Source: Proteiniphilum sp.
GTDB lineage: Bacteria; Bacteroidota; Bacteroidia; Bacteroidales; Dysgonomonadaceae
Assembly: GCA_015478855.1 (NCBI GenBank)
Contig: JADMKJ010000119.1
Span: 20,804-84,803, forward strand
Direction: 5' to 3'
DNA: 64,000 nucleotides
The notes beneath the pieces were generated by a model. That model made no database searches. It had not been told where the DNA came from and was given only the letters and a program-made list of their open reading frames with translations. Shown one piece after another: positions 16,932 to 26,730 of the stretch (positions are counted from its first letter, which is position 1; the number at the start of each line of letters is the position of its first letter). Position numbers and translations under genes: made by a program.

Positions 16932-17866
16932 TTTTCTTTTAATAAACGCTTTTGCACCAATATTTTATCATTATGAATCTGCTGTACCAGCTTATCCATC
17001 GTCTCAAATTTCCTGTCGGGCCTGATAAAATCGATAAACTCCACCGTGAGAGACTGGTTGTAAAGATCGGCGTTAAAATCAAAGATATTCACCTCCACGC
17101 TTATCTCAGGGTCATCATGCAGTGTGGGTCTGGTACCGATATAGAGCATCCCTTCATATAGTACATCCCTCACATGTACCAAAACAGCATAAACACCTAA
17201 GGCCGGAACCACTTTATATCGCTCCCATGACCTGATATTGGCTGTAGGAAACCCTATCGTTCTTCCTACACGATAACCTTCAACAATCTTCCCCGACAGC
17301 GTATAATTATATGTCAACAGACTGTTCGCCTTTAATATCTCACCCTCTTTTAACAGGGTGCGTATCTTTGTAGAACTTACGTTCTCACCATCCATCTGCC
17401 ATTCTGAAGCCTCAACCACCTGCATGCCCATTTCCGAGCCATATTTTTCATACTCACGGTAACTCTCCTCGCGGTTATATCCAAAACGATTATCATAACC
17501 AATAAAAAGTGTATCTACACCGATCTTCTTTTTCAGCACCTTTTGCATAAACTCTTTGGCTGACAAAAGAGAAAGATCATGAGTGAAAGGCAGGGTAATG
17601 CAGAAATCGATCTGCGTAGTAGCCAATTGTTCCAGCTTCTCTTCATAACCACATAACAGAGCAGGTTGATAATCTTTTTGCAGCACTTTACGCGGATGTA
17701 CCGGAAAAGTAATAATTGCAGAGGGCAGGTTGAGTCGTTTAGCCTCTTCTTTAATTTGTTTAATAAGATAGCGGTGTCCAATATGCACTCCATCAAAAAA
17801 ACCGACAGATGCGACAAAAGAGCCATCCTTTATTATTCTGTTATCCGACAGATCAAAATGTTCCAA
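16928..17866 (-). CDS. ribF: Bifunctional riboflavin kinase/FAD synthetase
   Basis: Phosphorylates riboflavin to FMN and adenylates FMN to FAD. The product has 312 residues. The N-terminal nucleotidyltransferase domain shows the GFFDGVHIGHR motif (residues 22-32), GYDNRFGYN and the STKIR segment. The C-terminal riboflavin kinase domain shows GRTIGFPTANI and the VEVNIFDF motif. Length and domain order are standard. It is the first gene of a two-gene unit with the aldo/keto reductase. No FMN riboswitch is visible upstream. Confidence 0.96.
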   Translation of the reverse strand: MEHFDLSDNRIIKDGSFVASVGFFDGVHIGHRYLIKQIKEEAKRLNLPSAIITFPVHPRKVLQKDYQPALLCGYEEKLEQLATTQIDFCITLPFTHDLSLLSAKEFMQKVLKKKIGVDTLFIGYDNRFGYNREESYREYEKYGSEMGMQVVEASEWQMDGENVSSTKIRTLLKEGEILKANSLLTYNYTLSGKIVEGYRVGRTIGFPTANIRSWERYKVVPALGVYAVLVHVRDVLYEGMLYIGTRPTLHDDPEISVEVNIFDFNADLYNQSLTVEFIDFIRPDRKFETMDKLVQQIHNDKILVQKRLLKEK

Positions 17867-18251
17867 AATATACTGTTTGTTTAAATATGCATTCTCAATA
17901 GTTTCTCTGCCCGGTTAAACACCGGATTGCCTCTTTTGGTTTAAAATATGAGATGATGTGCTGCAGATGTTTCGTGACACATACCTGCATGGGATACTTT
18001 TCATTATCTGCAGACATTTTGCAGGGATTTAAGCAAATATTGAATTAATTACATGAAAAGGTGGTGTTAATTTTTAATAATTCAATATCTTTGCACATAC
18101 AATCATGCGCTATCAATACCGGTTATTTCTGGCCGATAACTATAGCAGGGCAAAAAAAATCACTACTCTTTCACAGTCAGTATTTCAAATAAAATAGAAA
18201 CGATTGCGAATAAGGGCAAAGGAAAGAATAATTCTTTAAATAATAAAAGGT
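17867..18251. other. Divergent intergenic region between ribF and the DUF1080 gene
   Basis: AT-rich gap of 385 bases. On the plus strand it holds a clear -7 element TATCTTTG at 18086-18093, but no matching TTTG at the right distance. A 30-codon frame (18105-18197) lies in the resulting leader and has no recognisable features. No structured RNA or repeat was recognised. Confidence 0.4.
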
Positions 18252-19523
18252 ATGAAATCAAATTTTATTTTATTAATTACAATCGCTATGATGGCATTTA
18301 TTACGGCGTGCACAAGTGATGCGAAGCATAACGTACTTACTCCGCAGGAAGTGGCCGATGGATGGGAGCTTCTTTTCGATGGTACAACACTCAACGGATG
18401 GCGTGATTATAACGGAGAAACCCTTACCGCTCCATGGTTTGCCGAAGACGGAACAATTCAGGCCAAAGGAGAAGGTGCCGATGAACACGGTTACATTGTG
18501 ACGGACAAAATATACGAGAATTTTGAACTTGTCTGGGAATGGAAAATAGCCGACGGAGGAAATAGTGGCGTGTTATATCATGTTGTTGAGAACCCGAAAT
18601 TCGCCGTTCCTTATGTCACCGGTCCTGAATATCAACTGATCGACGATCTGAATTTTCCGCAACCATTGGAAGATTGGCAGAAGACCGCTGCTGACTATGC
18701 GATGTACACTACAGACACTGCCAGGACAGTCATCAAGCCTGCCGGTGAATGGAACAGCTCAAAGATAATTTTTGACAATGGCCATGTGGAGCACTGGCTG
18801 AACGGTGAAAAGGTGGTTGAGTTTGAAGCATGGACTGAAGAGTGGTTCGAACGTAAGAACAGTGGCAAGTGGGAGAATGCACCTGAATACGGTTTGGCCC
18901 GCAAGGGGGTGATCTGCCTGCAGGATCATGGGTCAGCTGCCTGGTTTCGTAATGTAAAGATCAAAGAACTACCCGGTAAAACAAGGGAGATAACCCTCTT
19001 TAACAGTACTGACCTGCAGGGTTGGGAAGTGTACGGTACAGAGAAATGGTACGTTGAAGATGGTCTTCTGGTATGTGAAAGCGGACCCGATAAGCAGTAT
19101 GGCTACCTCGCTACCCGTGAATATTATGACAATTTCGATCTGTCACTTGACTTTAAACAGGAGGCTGACGGCAACTCTGGTGTATTCATCCGTTCATTTG
19201 TTGAACCGGGTGCGATCGTGAACGGCTGGCAGGTTGAAGTGGCCCCGAAAGGGATGGATACCGGTGGTATTTATGAGTCCTACGGGCGTGGATGGCTTAT
19301 TCAGATTGAGGATGAGAAGGAAGATATTTTAAAGGAGAATGATTGGAACACCATGCGTATTGTTGTGAAGGATGATAACGTGAAGACCTATCTCAATGGT
19401 GAAGAGATGGTGGATATTACGGATGAGAAGATTGGTAAAGGTCAGGGACGTATTGCTTTACAAATTCATGATGGAGGCGGAATCAAGGTTCTGTGGAAAA
19501 ACATAAAGTTACAAACATTGTAA
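18252..19523 (+). CDS. Lipoprotein with two DUF1080 (3-keto-disaccharide hydrolase-type) domains
   Basis: Surface lipoprotein of 423 residues (lipobox FITAC, Cys near 20) with two successive concanavalin-like DUF1080 domains at about 30-235 and 245-423. Each starts with a FDGTTLNGW / FNSTDLQGWEV motif and carries an EWKIADGGNSGVLYH / DFKQEADGNSGVFIR core. The family is linked to 3-keto-glycoside hydrolysis or carbohydrate binding in Bacteroidetes and Planctomycetes. The two domains differ enough that one may bind and the other catalyse; that is inference. No SusCD genes are nearby. Confidence 0.9.
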   Translation: MKSNFILLITIAMMAFITACTSDAKHNVLTPQEVADGWELLFDGTTLNGWRDYNGETLTAPWFAEDGTIQAKGEGADEHGYIVTDKIYENFELVWEWKIADGGNSGVLYHVVENPKFAVPYVTGPEYQLIDDLNFPQPLEDWQKTAADYAMYTTDTARTVIKPAGEWNSSKIIFDNGHVEHWLNGEKVVEFEAWTEEWFERKNSGKWENAPEYGLARKGVICLQDHGSAAWFRNVKIKELPGKTREITLFNSTDLQGWEVYGTEKWYVEDGLLVCESGPDKQYGYLATREYYDNFDLSLDFKQEADGNSGVFIRSFVEPGAIVNGWQVEVAPKGMDTGGIYESYGRGWLIQIEDEKEDILKENDWNTMRIVVKDDNVKTYLNGEEMVDITDEKIGKGQGRIALQIHDGGGIKVLWKNIKLQTL

Positions 19524-19886
19524 TCAAACAATTTAGAGAGTGTAAAGCAACAGATCTCCGAGCGACTCTTTGTTATATGGGTAAATCAACCTGTCACAGC
19601 ATGGAGTGATGGTCATAGACTCTTACAATGAAGCCCTGTCATTCCAAGACAGGGCTTCCTCTTTTCCGGTGTCACAGTTCCTGGCACTGTTTTTGTTATA
19701 TCCTTTAAAGAAGAGAAAGCATTTATTTGAATAGTGTTATTTCGGTGAAGAAATCCCTTATTCAACATATCGATCGTAAATAAGCCCATAGGCAATTGCT
19801 TGTGTGTAATCATTTACATCTCCTTTTCATGGTAATTTATGAAAAAACAGCCTATCTTTGCATCATTAACTCACTTAAAATAAAGA
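19524..19886 (+). other. Intergenic region with terminator and rsfS -7 element
   Basis: The 363-base gap contains the terminator at 19630-19663 and a -7 element TATCTTTG at 19853-19860, 27 bases before rsfS. No matching TTTG was found upstream. Nothing else was recognised. Confidence 0.4.
19630..19663 (+). terminator. Terminator downstream of the DUF1080 gene
   Basis: A perfect 11-bp stem (gaagccctgtc) with a 7-base loop, followed by CTCTTTTCC on the plus strand. It lies about 105 bases past the gene end. Confidence 0.75.
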
Positions 19887-20246
19887 ATGACAGAGAAAAA
19901 CCAACTCGTAGAAAGTATTATTGAAGGAATACAGGAAAAAAAAGGAAAAAACATCAGTGTTATCCAATTGAAGGGAATGTCTGGAGCTGTTTGCGATTAT
20001 TTTGTAATCTGTGAAGGCAATTCCCCGACACAGGTATCGGCCCTGGCAGATTCAATTGAAGTGATCGTCAGAAAGAACATGAAAGAAAATCCAATACGTG
20101 TACATGGTCAACAGCTCTCCGAATGGATTGGGATGGATTACGGTAACGTTATTGTACATATATTCCTTCCTGACCTTCGTAGCTTTTACAATATCGATAA
20201 CCTTTGGGAAGATGCAAAGTCGGTACACATTCCCTCCACACTATAA
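19887..20246 (+). CDS. rsfS: Ribosome silencing factor RsfS
   Basis: A 119-residue member of the RsfS/Iojap family, which binds ribosomal protein L14 and blocks subunit joining when nutrients are short. The family core is visible as KGMSGAVCDYFVICEGNSPTQV, followed by the HGQQLSEWIGMDYGNVIVHIF segment. Full length for the family. It lies about 100 bases upstream of ftsH on the same strand, an arrangement common in Bacteroidetes, and probably shares its transcript. Confidence 0.95.
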   Translation: MTEKNQLVESIIEGIQEKKGKNISVIQLKGMSGAVCDYFVICEGNSPTQVSALADSIEVIVRKNMKENPIRVHGQQLSEWIGMDYGNVIVHIFLPDLRSFYNIDNLWEDAKSVHIPSTL

Positions 20247-20343
20247 ACTAATTCTTCAATAAATTGTTACTAATAACTCAACGGACATGTGCAAGAGTTC
20301 TGAGTTGTCCGGAGAATCAAATCGCAAAAGAGGCATTAACCAA

Positions 20344-22479
20344 ATGAATAATTCGACAAATAAAAATGATAAGCAGCCAACATTACGTCCAAAGATGAGT
20401 GGCGGTAATCCCAAAAAACCGTTTAATCCTTATTGGATATATGCTGTTGCTCTTGCAATACTGATGGGAATGTGGTTTTTCGGTCAGGATACTACGGTGA
20501 AAGAGATCCAGTGGTCCGATTTCCAGCAATATGTGAGAGACAACCGTGTGAAAAGCATCGTGGTTTACAGTAATAAAGGAACAGCTGAAGCTGTCGTGCG
20601 GGAGGAATCTGTGGGCTATATCTTCGGTGAAGATGCCGCCAAGGTGGGAAAAATGCCTGTGATCACGGTGGAAGGAGCATCGGCAGAAGCTATCTCTGAA
20701 TTTATTGATACTGTTAAAACAGAACAGAATTACGACATCGAGGTGCGTTTTGATACCACCTCTGAAATGTGGGGGATACTGATCACCTTTGCACCCTTTC
20801 TATTGCTCATCGTATTCTGGATATGGATGATGCGCAGGATGCAGGGTGGTGCCGGCGGAGGTAGCGGTGGCGTTTTCAGTGTGGGTAAATCAAAAGCACA
20901 ACTATTTGATAAAGACTCAAGCCAAAAAGTCACATTCAAGGATGTGGCAGGTCTCTCTGAGGCCAAGGAGGAGGTACAGGAGATCGTTGAATTCCTTAAA
21001 AGCCCGAACAACTACACCAACCTGGGAGGAAAGATTCCTAAAGGTGCGTTACTTGTAGGCCCTCCGGGAACAGGGAAGACATTGCTGGCCAAAGCTGTTG
21101 CAGGTGAGGCCAACGTACCTTTCTTCTCCATCTCGGGATCTGATTTCGTGGAGATGTTTGTGGGTGTGGGAGCCTCACGTGTACGTGATCTGTTCCGTCA
21201 GGCAAAGGAGAAGGCTCCCTGCATTGTCTTCATCGATGAGATTGATGCTGTAGGTCGTGCACGTGGTAAGAACACCAACTTCGGATCGAATGATGAGAGA
21301 GAGAACACACTCAACCAACTCCTTACAGAGATGGATGGATTCGGCTCCAACAGTGGCGTGATCATTCTCGCAGCCACCAACCGTGCCGATGTGCTGGACA
21401 AAGCATTGATGCGTGCAGGGCGTTTCGACCGACAGATCTACGTAGAGCTGCCCGATCTGAACGACCGCAAGGAGATATTCAAGGTGCATTTACGTCCCAT
21501 CAAGATTGATGAATCGATCGACGTTGAATTTCTTGCCCGACAAACACCTGGATTCTCGGGGGCTGATATCGCAAACGTCTGTAACGAGGCAGCACTGATT
21601 GCTGCACGAAAGAAGAAGAAGTTTGTACAGAAAGATGACTTCATGAACGCCGTGGATCGTATTGTAGGCGGGCTTGAAAAGAAAAACAAGATCATCACCC
21701 AGGGAGAGAAAAAATCTATCGCCGTTCACGAGGCGGGACATGCCACACTGAGCTGGTTTCTTGAGCACGCCAACCCGCTGGTCAAGGTGACCATCATACC
21801 TCGTGGGAAAGCACTCGGGGCAGCATGGTACCTGCCGGAAGAGCGGCAGATCACGACGAAAGAGCAGATGCTCGACGAGATGTGTTCACTGTTGGGTGGT
21901 CGTGCCGCGGAAGAGCTGTTTATCGGACAGATCTCATCGGGAGCGATGAACGATCTCGAGCGAGTCACCAAACAGGCATATGCAATGATCACTTATATGG
22001 GTATGAGCGACAAGCTGCCTAACCTCAGTTATTACGATTCGACGGGACAGGAATACAGCTTTTCAAAACCCTATAGTGATGACACAGCACAGCTTATTGA
22101 CAATGAAGTAAAGGTAATGATCGCCCAGCAATATGAAAGGGCAAAACAGATACTAACTGAGAAAACGGAAGGACACAGTAAATTGGCCAACATCCTTTTG
22201 GAAAGAGAAATTATCTATGCAGATGACCTGGAAAATATTTTCGGCAAAAGGTTGTGGACCTCCCGTTCTCAGGAGATCTTCGACAATAAGAAAGACAACG
22301 TCGATGATACAGAGATTCCTTCAAAGCCTATGGGATCAGGTGAAAATGTATTTAACCTTTCAGATGAAGAGGTCGCTGCCGGCAGAAAGCAGGATGCTCC
22401 TGTCGGGAATGAAGATCCGGAGAATGAAGATGTCACCAACAGTGAGAGAATAGCCAACCAGGGTGAAGAGGTAAAGTAG
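20344..22479 (+). CDS. ftsH: ATP-dependent zinc metalloprotease FtsH
   Basis: Membrane-anchored AAA+ protease that degrades misassembled membrane proteins and regulators. Start chosen at 20344 ([10 protein letters not shown]), 711 residues; a frame from 20287 adds 19 residues that do not look conserved. Two membrane segments (about 30-48 and 145-163) flank a periplasmic domain. The AAA domain shows Walker A GPPGTGKT (about 239-246), Walker B IVFIDEID and the second-region-of-homology arginines (RAGRFDRQ). The protease domain has the zinc motif HEAGH at 462-466. The C-terminal tail is acidic and low in complexity. Confidence 0.96.
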   Translation: MNNSTNKNDKQPTLRPKMSGGNPKKPFNPYWIYAVALAILMGMWFFGQDTTVKEIQWSDFQQYVRDNRVKSIVVYSNKGTAEAVVREESVGYIFGEDAAKVGKMPVITVEGASAEAISEFIDTVKTEQNYDIEVRFDTTSEMWGILITFAPFLLLIVFWIWMMRRMQGGAGGGSGGVFSVGKSKAQLFDKDSSQKVTFKDVAGLSEAKEEVQEIVEFLKSPNNYTNLGGKIPKGALLVGPPGTGKTLLAKAVAGEANVPFFSISGSDFVEMFVGVGASRVRDLFRQAKEKAPCIVFIDEIDAVGRARGKNTNFGSNDERENTLNQLLTEMDGFGSNSGVIILAATNRADVLDKALMRAGRFDRQIYVELPDLNDRKEIFKVHLRPIKIDESIDVEFLARQTPGFSGADIANVCNEAALIAARKKKKFVQKDDFMNAVDRIVGGLEKKNKIITQGEKKSIAVHEAGHATLSWFLEHANPLVKVTIIPRGKALGAAWYLPEERQITTKEQMLDEMCSLLGGRAAEELFIGQISSGAMNDLERVTKQAYAMITYMGMSDKLPNLSYYDSTGQEYSFSKPYSDDTAQLIDNEVKVMIAQQYERAKQILTEKTEGHSKLANILLEREIIYADDLENIFGKRLWTSRSQEIFDNKKDNVDDTEIPSKPMGSGENVFNLSDEEVAAGRKQDAPVGNEDPENEDVTNSERIANQGEEVK

Positions 22480-22556
22480 CATGAACAAGCTGTAAATGAA
22501 ATAAATAAAGACAACGACCGATAGAAAAAAACAATATGTCACCCTGACAAACGGTT

Positions 22557-22592
22557 AATAGCCTGAATTTTAACATTCAGGCTATTTTTTTT
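22557..22592 (+). terminator. Terminator of the rsfS-ftsH unit
   Basis: A perfect 12-bp stem (aatagcctgaat) with a 6-base loop runs directly into a T tract. Confidence 0.85.
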
Positions 22593-22688
22593 GCCCGTTT
22601 TTACAATCTTTGACTGGATAGATTCCAACGATGAGCGAACAAATAGCAATTTTATTTCGTTATATCACCAAACAATAAATCGAAAAAA

Positions 22689-23378
22689 ATGAAAGCAATT
22701 CATTATTACCTTCTGACGGGTTTATTTACACTATCTATGATCAGCTGTAATAACTCCAATGCAAAAAATAACGAGAATAATAATTCTAAAAATAAAGTAA
22801 ATATGAAATTTGAAAAAGTAGCATTACCTTATGCAACCGATGCTTTAGAGCCGGTAATCAGCAAACAAACAGTTGAACTCCACTACGGGAAACATCATCA
22901 GGCCTACGTGGACAATTTAAATAAGTTGGTCGTAGGAACGAAATTTGAAAATGCAGATCTTGAAACTGTGGTCAAAGAGAGCGATGGAGCAATCTTTAAT
23001 AATGCAGGTCAGATACTGAACCATAACATTTACTTTACATCCTTCAAGAAAGATGGCGGAGGTGAGCCTACAGGAATGTTGGCTGAGGCCATCAATGAAC
23101 AGTTTGGTTCCTTCGATAAATTCAAGGAAGAGTTCAATGCTGCCGGAACATCTCTGTTCGGCTCAGGATGGGTGTGGCTGGCAAAGGACGGTAGCGGCAA
23201 ACTCTCTATCCTCAAGGAAAGCAATGCAGGCAACCCCCTCACTAGCGGTTTGACGCCTGTATTGGGATTTGATGTATGGGAACATTCATACTATCTCGAC
23301 TACCAGAATCGCCGTGCCGAACACCTGAAAGAAGTATGGAAGATAGTAGATTGGGATGTGGTAAGTGCACGTTACTAA
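22689..23378 (+). CDS. sodB: Superoxide dismutase (Fe-type) with an export signal
   Basis: Dismutates superoxide to oxygen and peroxide. The 229-residue product has all four metal ligands: His65 (HYGKHH), His112 (LNHNIYF), Asp195 and His199 (DVWEHSYY). The segment NNAGQILNH and the lack of the manganese-type NQDSP motif favour iron or a cambialistic metal choice. Unusually, residues 1-20 form a lipoprotein-like signal (FTLSMISC) followed by an Asn/Lys-rich linker. An internal Met39 sits exactly where a normal cytosolic SOD would begin. The enzyme may act in the periplasm, or there may be two translation starts. Confidence 0.92.
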   Translation: MKAIHYYLLTGLFTLSMISCNNSNAKNNENNNSKNKVNMKFEKVALPYATDALEPVISKQTVELHYGKHHQAYVDNLNKLVVGTKFENADLETVVKESDGAIFNNAGQILNHNIYFTSFKKDGGGEPTGMLAEAINEQFGSFDKFKEEFNAAGTSLFGSGWVWLAKDGSGKLSILKESNAGNPLTSGLTPVLGFDVWEHSYYLDYQNRRAEHLKEVWKIVDWDVVSARY

Positions 23379-23419
23379 AGAGATATTCCGGCCATAGCTG
23401 GTCGTTATGAAGAAGGAAA

Positions 23420-23454
23420 GAGAGTGAATGAAAGAATTCATTCTCTTTTTTTTT
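23420..23454 (+). terminator. Terminator of sodB
   Basis: A 7-bp stem extended by four further pairs across one mismatch, loop AGAA, followed by nine Ts. It lies between sodB and the convergent pgeF. Confidence 0.7.
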
Positions 23455-24271
23455 ATCTGTTCAGCATTATCCCTGTCAGCATTCTCCCCGAGTGAACTGA
23501 TTGTCTGCGAGCAGAGAAGAAGAGCTCCTGCTTCTCATAGGTGCATAAATCGCTCTTTTCAATATTGTTTGCAAGCACTCCCAATCGCAATAACTCCCTT
23601 CTGTTTATCTCCTTTAAATCAATATGTAACCGCGATGTATTATTATCCCGGTATGAGACAGCTGCATCGGTGAGATCAAAGCCATTCTTTTGGAACTGCG
23701 CTCCCACCTCATCTCCTACCTCGTAGTGATCCGGACATATGGCAGGACCAATGCCCACAAGCAAATCAACGGGGGAGGACCCAAACTGTCGTTGCATCTC
23801 GGCAATGGTTTTCTCAATAATGCGGCCGACTGTACCTCTCCAACCGGCATGTATTGCGGCAATGGCTTCATTTTTTTTATCAAAAATAATCACAGGCAAA
23901 CAATCGGCCGTGGTGGCACAAAGGAAGATCTCTTTCTCCCGGGTGATGGTGGCATCCACACCATACAAAGCTTCAATTGCAGCGGCATTATCCAGCTCAA
24001 GAAAAGATTTGTCCACAGTCAAAACGGCTGTACCGTGTGTCTGATGCGGCGTGATAAAGTGCGTTAACTCCATGTAGAACATGCGGGCAAGGATAAGTCT
24101 GTTCTCACGGATCTTCAAGGGGTCATCATCCGAGAAGTTACCCATATTGAAGGAGGAGAACGCCCCGTTGCTTACACCTCCTGTACGTGTGGTAGAGAAA
24201 TGTTTAATTCTCTCCTCACGGTTGAACAGATCAAATAGCAGAAGATTGCTCTGCTGGGGATGCCGATTCAT
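23453..24271 (-). CDS. pgeF: Laccase-domain protein (PgeF/YfiH family)
   Basis: A 272-residue member of the YfiH/multicopper-oxidase-like family. Members have been described as peptidoglycan editing factors and as purine nucleoside phosphorylase/adenosine deaminase-type enzymes. The metal ligands are visible: His79 (TPHQTHG), Cys124 (TTADCLPV) and His141 (AAIHAGWRGT). It is the last gene of the adk-obgE-pgeF run and begins 10 bases after the obgE stop. Which of the reported activities applies here cannot be told from sequence. Confidence 0.92.
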   Translation of the reverse strand: MNRHPQQSNLLLFDLFNREERIKHFSTTRTGGVSNGAFSSFNMGNFSDDDPLKIRENRLILARMFYMELTHFITPHQTHGTAVLTVDKSFLELDNAAAIEALYGVDATITREKEIFLCATTADCLPVIIFDKKNEAIAAIHAGWRGTVGRIIEKTIAEMQRQFGSSPVDLLVGIGPAICPDHYEVGDEVGAQFQKNGFDLTDAAVSYRDNNTSRLHIDLKEINRRELLRLGVLANNIEKSDLCTYEKQELFFSARRQSVHSGRMLTGIMLNR

Positions 24272-24280
24272 ACCGGAACG

Positions 24281-25429
24281 TTAAATTTCTTCATCGTAAT
24301 AATCATCCTCATACTCCTCATCCTCTATATCGTCGATTTCATCAATCACAATCTCATCCTCCGGATCAAACTCAAGGGAGGCAATATTCAATTTTCTGTG
24401 TATCAACGTTTCACTTGTGGCGACTGAAGGAATATATTCTTCTGCATTCAATTCCCTCCATAAGATATCTTTCAATACAGGTATGCCTAAACCGGTCATG
24501 GATGAGATAAAGATATATGGCAGGCCGGGCAGGTCAAGCGATATTTCATGCATCAACTCATCGTCCAGCATATCTGCCTTGGAGATGGCAAGCACATGTG
24601 TCTTATCCAACAATTCAGGATTATACTGCGTCAGCTCGTTGAGTAACACTTCATATTCTTTCCTAATATCATCGGCATCGGCAGGAATCACGAAGAGCAG
24701 TAATGAGTTTCGTTCAATGTGTCGCAAGAAACGGAGCCCGAGACCTTTCCCTTCACTGGCGCCTTCAATAATGCCGGGTATATCTGCCATCACGAACGAT
24801 TTACCATCCCTGTAACTCACAATACCCAGGTTGGGCTCAAGCGTGGTAAAGGGATAATTGGCTATTTTTGGCTTGGCAGCGGAGACCACTGAGAGCAGGG
24901 TTGATTTGCCGGCATTGGGAAAACCTACCAGTCCCACATCAGCCAACAGCTTCAACTCCAGGATCACCCACTTCTCTTCGGAAGGTTCACCGGGTTGAGC
25001 GAAACGTGGTGTCTGGTTCGTAGCCGTCTTAAAGTGTTGATTACCCTGTCCGCCACGACCTCCTTTAAGAAGAATTACCTCCTGATCATGATCGGTAATA
25101 TCACACAGGTAATCTCCTGTGAAGGCATCGTATGCAACAGTGCCGCAGGGAACATCAATAATCTTGCTCTCACCCTTCTTCCCTGAACGCTGTGCTTTCG
25201 AGCCTCCCCCGCCATGACCGGCAAAAAGATGCTTCTGATAGCGTAAATGCAATAGCGTCCAATAGTTGCGATTACCTCTCAATATGATGTTACCGCCTTC
25301 ACCACCATCACCCCCATCGGGACCGCCTTTGGGGACATACTTCTCTCTTCTGAAATGAGCAGAACCCCGTCCTCCTTTGCCCGAGCGGCAAAAGATCTTC
25401 ACATAATCTACAAAATTTGTTTCTGCCAT
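24281..25429 (-). CDS. obgE: GTPase Obg
   Basis: Essential GTPase that works in ribosome large-subunit assembly and the stringent response. The 382-residue product has the glycine-rich Obg fold (about 1-160, with [18 protein letters not shown]), then the G domain with G1 [10 protein letters not shown]3 DIPGIIEGA and G4-type AISKADM. It ends in a strongly acidic Asp/Glu tail. Its start overlaps the end of adk by 22 bases on the same strand, so the two are coupled. Confidence 0.97.
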   Translation of the reverse strand: MAETNFVDYVKIFCRSGKGGRGSAHFRREKYVPKGGPDGGDGGEGGNIILRGNRNYWTLLHLRYQKHLFAGHGGGGSKAQRSGKKGESKIIDVPCGTVAYDAFTGDYLCDITDHDQEVILLKGGRGGQGNQHFKTATNQTPRFAQPGEPSEEKWVILELKLLADVGLVGFPNAGKSTLLSVVSAAKPKIANYPFTTLEPNLGIVSYRDGKSFVMADIPGIIEGASEGKGLGLRFLRHIERNSLLLFVIPADADDIRKEYEVLLNELTQYNPELLDKTHVLAISKADMLDDELMHEISLDLPGLPYIFISSMTGLGIPVLKDILWRELNAEEYIPSVATSETLIHRKLNIASLEFDPEDEIVIDEIDDIEDEEYEDDYYDEEI

Positions 25430-26031
25430 TCTTTTTTTATTATCGGATCCACGAATGGGTCCACTTCATTTTCAATGCTACGGAACACCTCTTCAACAGT
25501 TCCTACGCCCTCAATCTCTTTAAGTATTTCCCGCTCTCTGTAAAAATCCTTTAAAGGAGATGTCTGTCTGTAATAGACCTTCAGCCGTGATTCAATCGTC
25601 TCACGGTTGTCATCTGCTCTGCCGGAGATCTCCCCGCGCTTCAGCAAACGACCTATCAACACCTCATCTTCTACTTCAAGACTAATAACTACATTTACAT
25701 CCTCTCCATATTTTGAGAGCATCTGACTGAGTGCAACACCCTGAGGAACAGTGCGGGGAAATCCATCGAAAATAAAACCCTTTACATGCCTCTTTTTTTC
25801 GGTCAGACAATCCAGCATATCAATTACAATACAATCGGGTACAAGCTCCCCTTTCGACATATATGAATCTGCCAGTTTACCTAGTTCTGTATTCGTATCA
25901 ATCTCTTCACGTAGTATTTCGCCGGTGGATACGTGTTGTAGTCCGTATTTAGCAGCCAGCTTTTCGCTTTGTGTTCCCTTTCCTGATCCGGGAGCTCCAA
26001 AAATCACAATGTTCAACATACTTATATTCAT
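25408..26031 (-). CDS. adk: Adenylate kinase
   Basis: Converts AMP + ATP to two ADP. The P-loop is GAPGSGKGT, with the AMP-binding segments [10 protein letters not shown] and FDGFPRTV and a short LID region without zinc cysteines (the short bacterial form). The listed frame gives 207 residues. A second ATG at 26019 ([10 protein letters not shown]) is an equally good start and fits the family better, giving 203 residues. A -7 element TATCTTTG lies at 26042-26049, close to the first ATG. It is the first gene of the adk-obgE-pgeF unit. Confidence 0.96.
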   Translation of the reverse strand: MNISMLNIVIFGAPGSGKGTQSEKLAAKYGLQHVSTGEILREEIDTNTELGKLADSYMSKGELVPDCIVIDMLDCLTEKKRHVKGFIFDGFPRTVPQGVALSQMLSKYGEDVNVVISLEVEDEVLIGRLLKRGEISGRADDNRETIESRLKVYYRQTSPLKDFYREREILKEIEGVGTVEEVFRSIENEVDPFVDPIIKKEWQKQIL

Positions 26032-26236
26032 TCTTAAGTTGCAAAGATACGCTTTTCCATTCGTTTTGCTTTCACACTGATGCCATTATTCACATATAAC
26101 CGGGTTAAATTTTATTGAATCTTCATGATTATAACATCGTTAAGATGTGTAATACGCAGCCTTATTAATGATTCTGTTGAACCAATTGCACCATCATATG
26201 TTTATTGATAGAAGTAAATCATTAACACCCTATTAA

Positions 26237-26608
26237 ATGAAAAAAGAAGAATTCAAACAGAAAACATATGCAGTACTGGAAGAACTTTCAGACTACATTG
26301 CAAAACTCGAAGATAAAGCAGGAGAGATCGCGGAAGATGCCAAAGAGGAATATCGGGAACAACTTGAAAAACTAAAAGGAGTAAAGGAGAATCTATCATC
26401 CAAGCTCGATGAATTTGAGAATGTTTCTGATAGCAAATGGGATGTGGTAAGAGAGAGCGCGGCCAGTTTCTTTGCTACTGTCTCAGATGCATGGAAAGAG
26501 AATTACGGAAAAGTGGCAGATGCATTGAAAAAGGATAAACAGACCGATGCGTTTGGGAATACGGCTGAGTCTGACAACAAGGATGATAATAAACAAAAGG
26601 AGCAATAA
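26237..26608 (+). CDS. Small charged helical protein of unknown function
   Basis: A 123-residue protein, almost entirely predicted helix or coiled coil: Lys/Glu-rich heptads over residues 1-70, an amphipathic helix at about 70-95 (WDVVRESAASFFATVSDAWKENY), and a polar Asp/Lys/Asn tail. No signal peptide or membrane segment. The pattern resembles LEA-like or apolipophorin-like stress proteins and the sll1863-type family, but I cannot assign it. It is a single gene on the plus strand between adk and a GH43 gene. A 5-bp inverted repeat (ACATC/GATGT, 26144-26158) lies upstream. Confidence 0.75.
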   Translation: MKKEEFKQKTYAVLEELSDYIAKLEDKAGEIAEDAKEEYREQLEKLKGVKENLSSKLDEFENVSDSKWDVVRESAASFFATVSDAWKENYGKVADALKKDKQTDAFGNTAESDNKDDNKQKEQ

Positions 26609-26730
26609 CGCAGCGATAAAAAAAGCATTCCACAACAACCAACTGCATAACAGGCATTGCACCCCATAGGTAAAGCGATGAATCTGCGGGGCATACTTAA
26701 TGCAACATGAATCTGATTTTCTCTCCGGTA

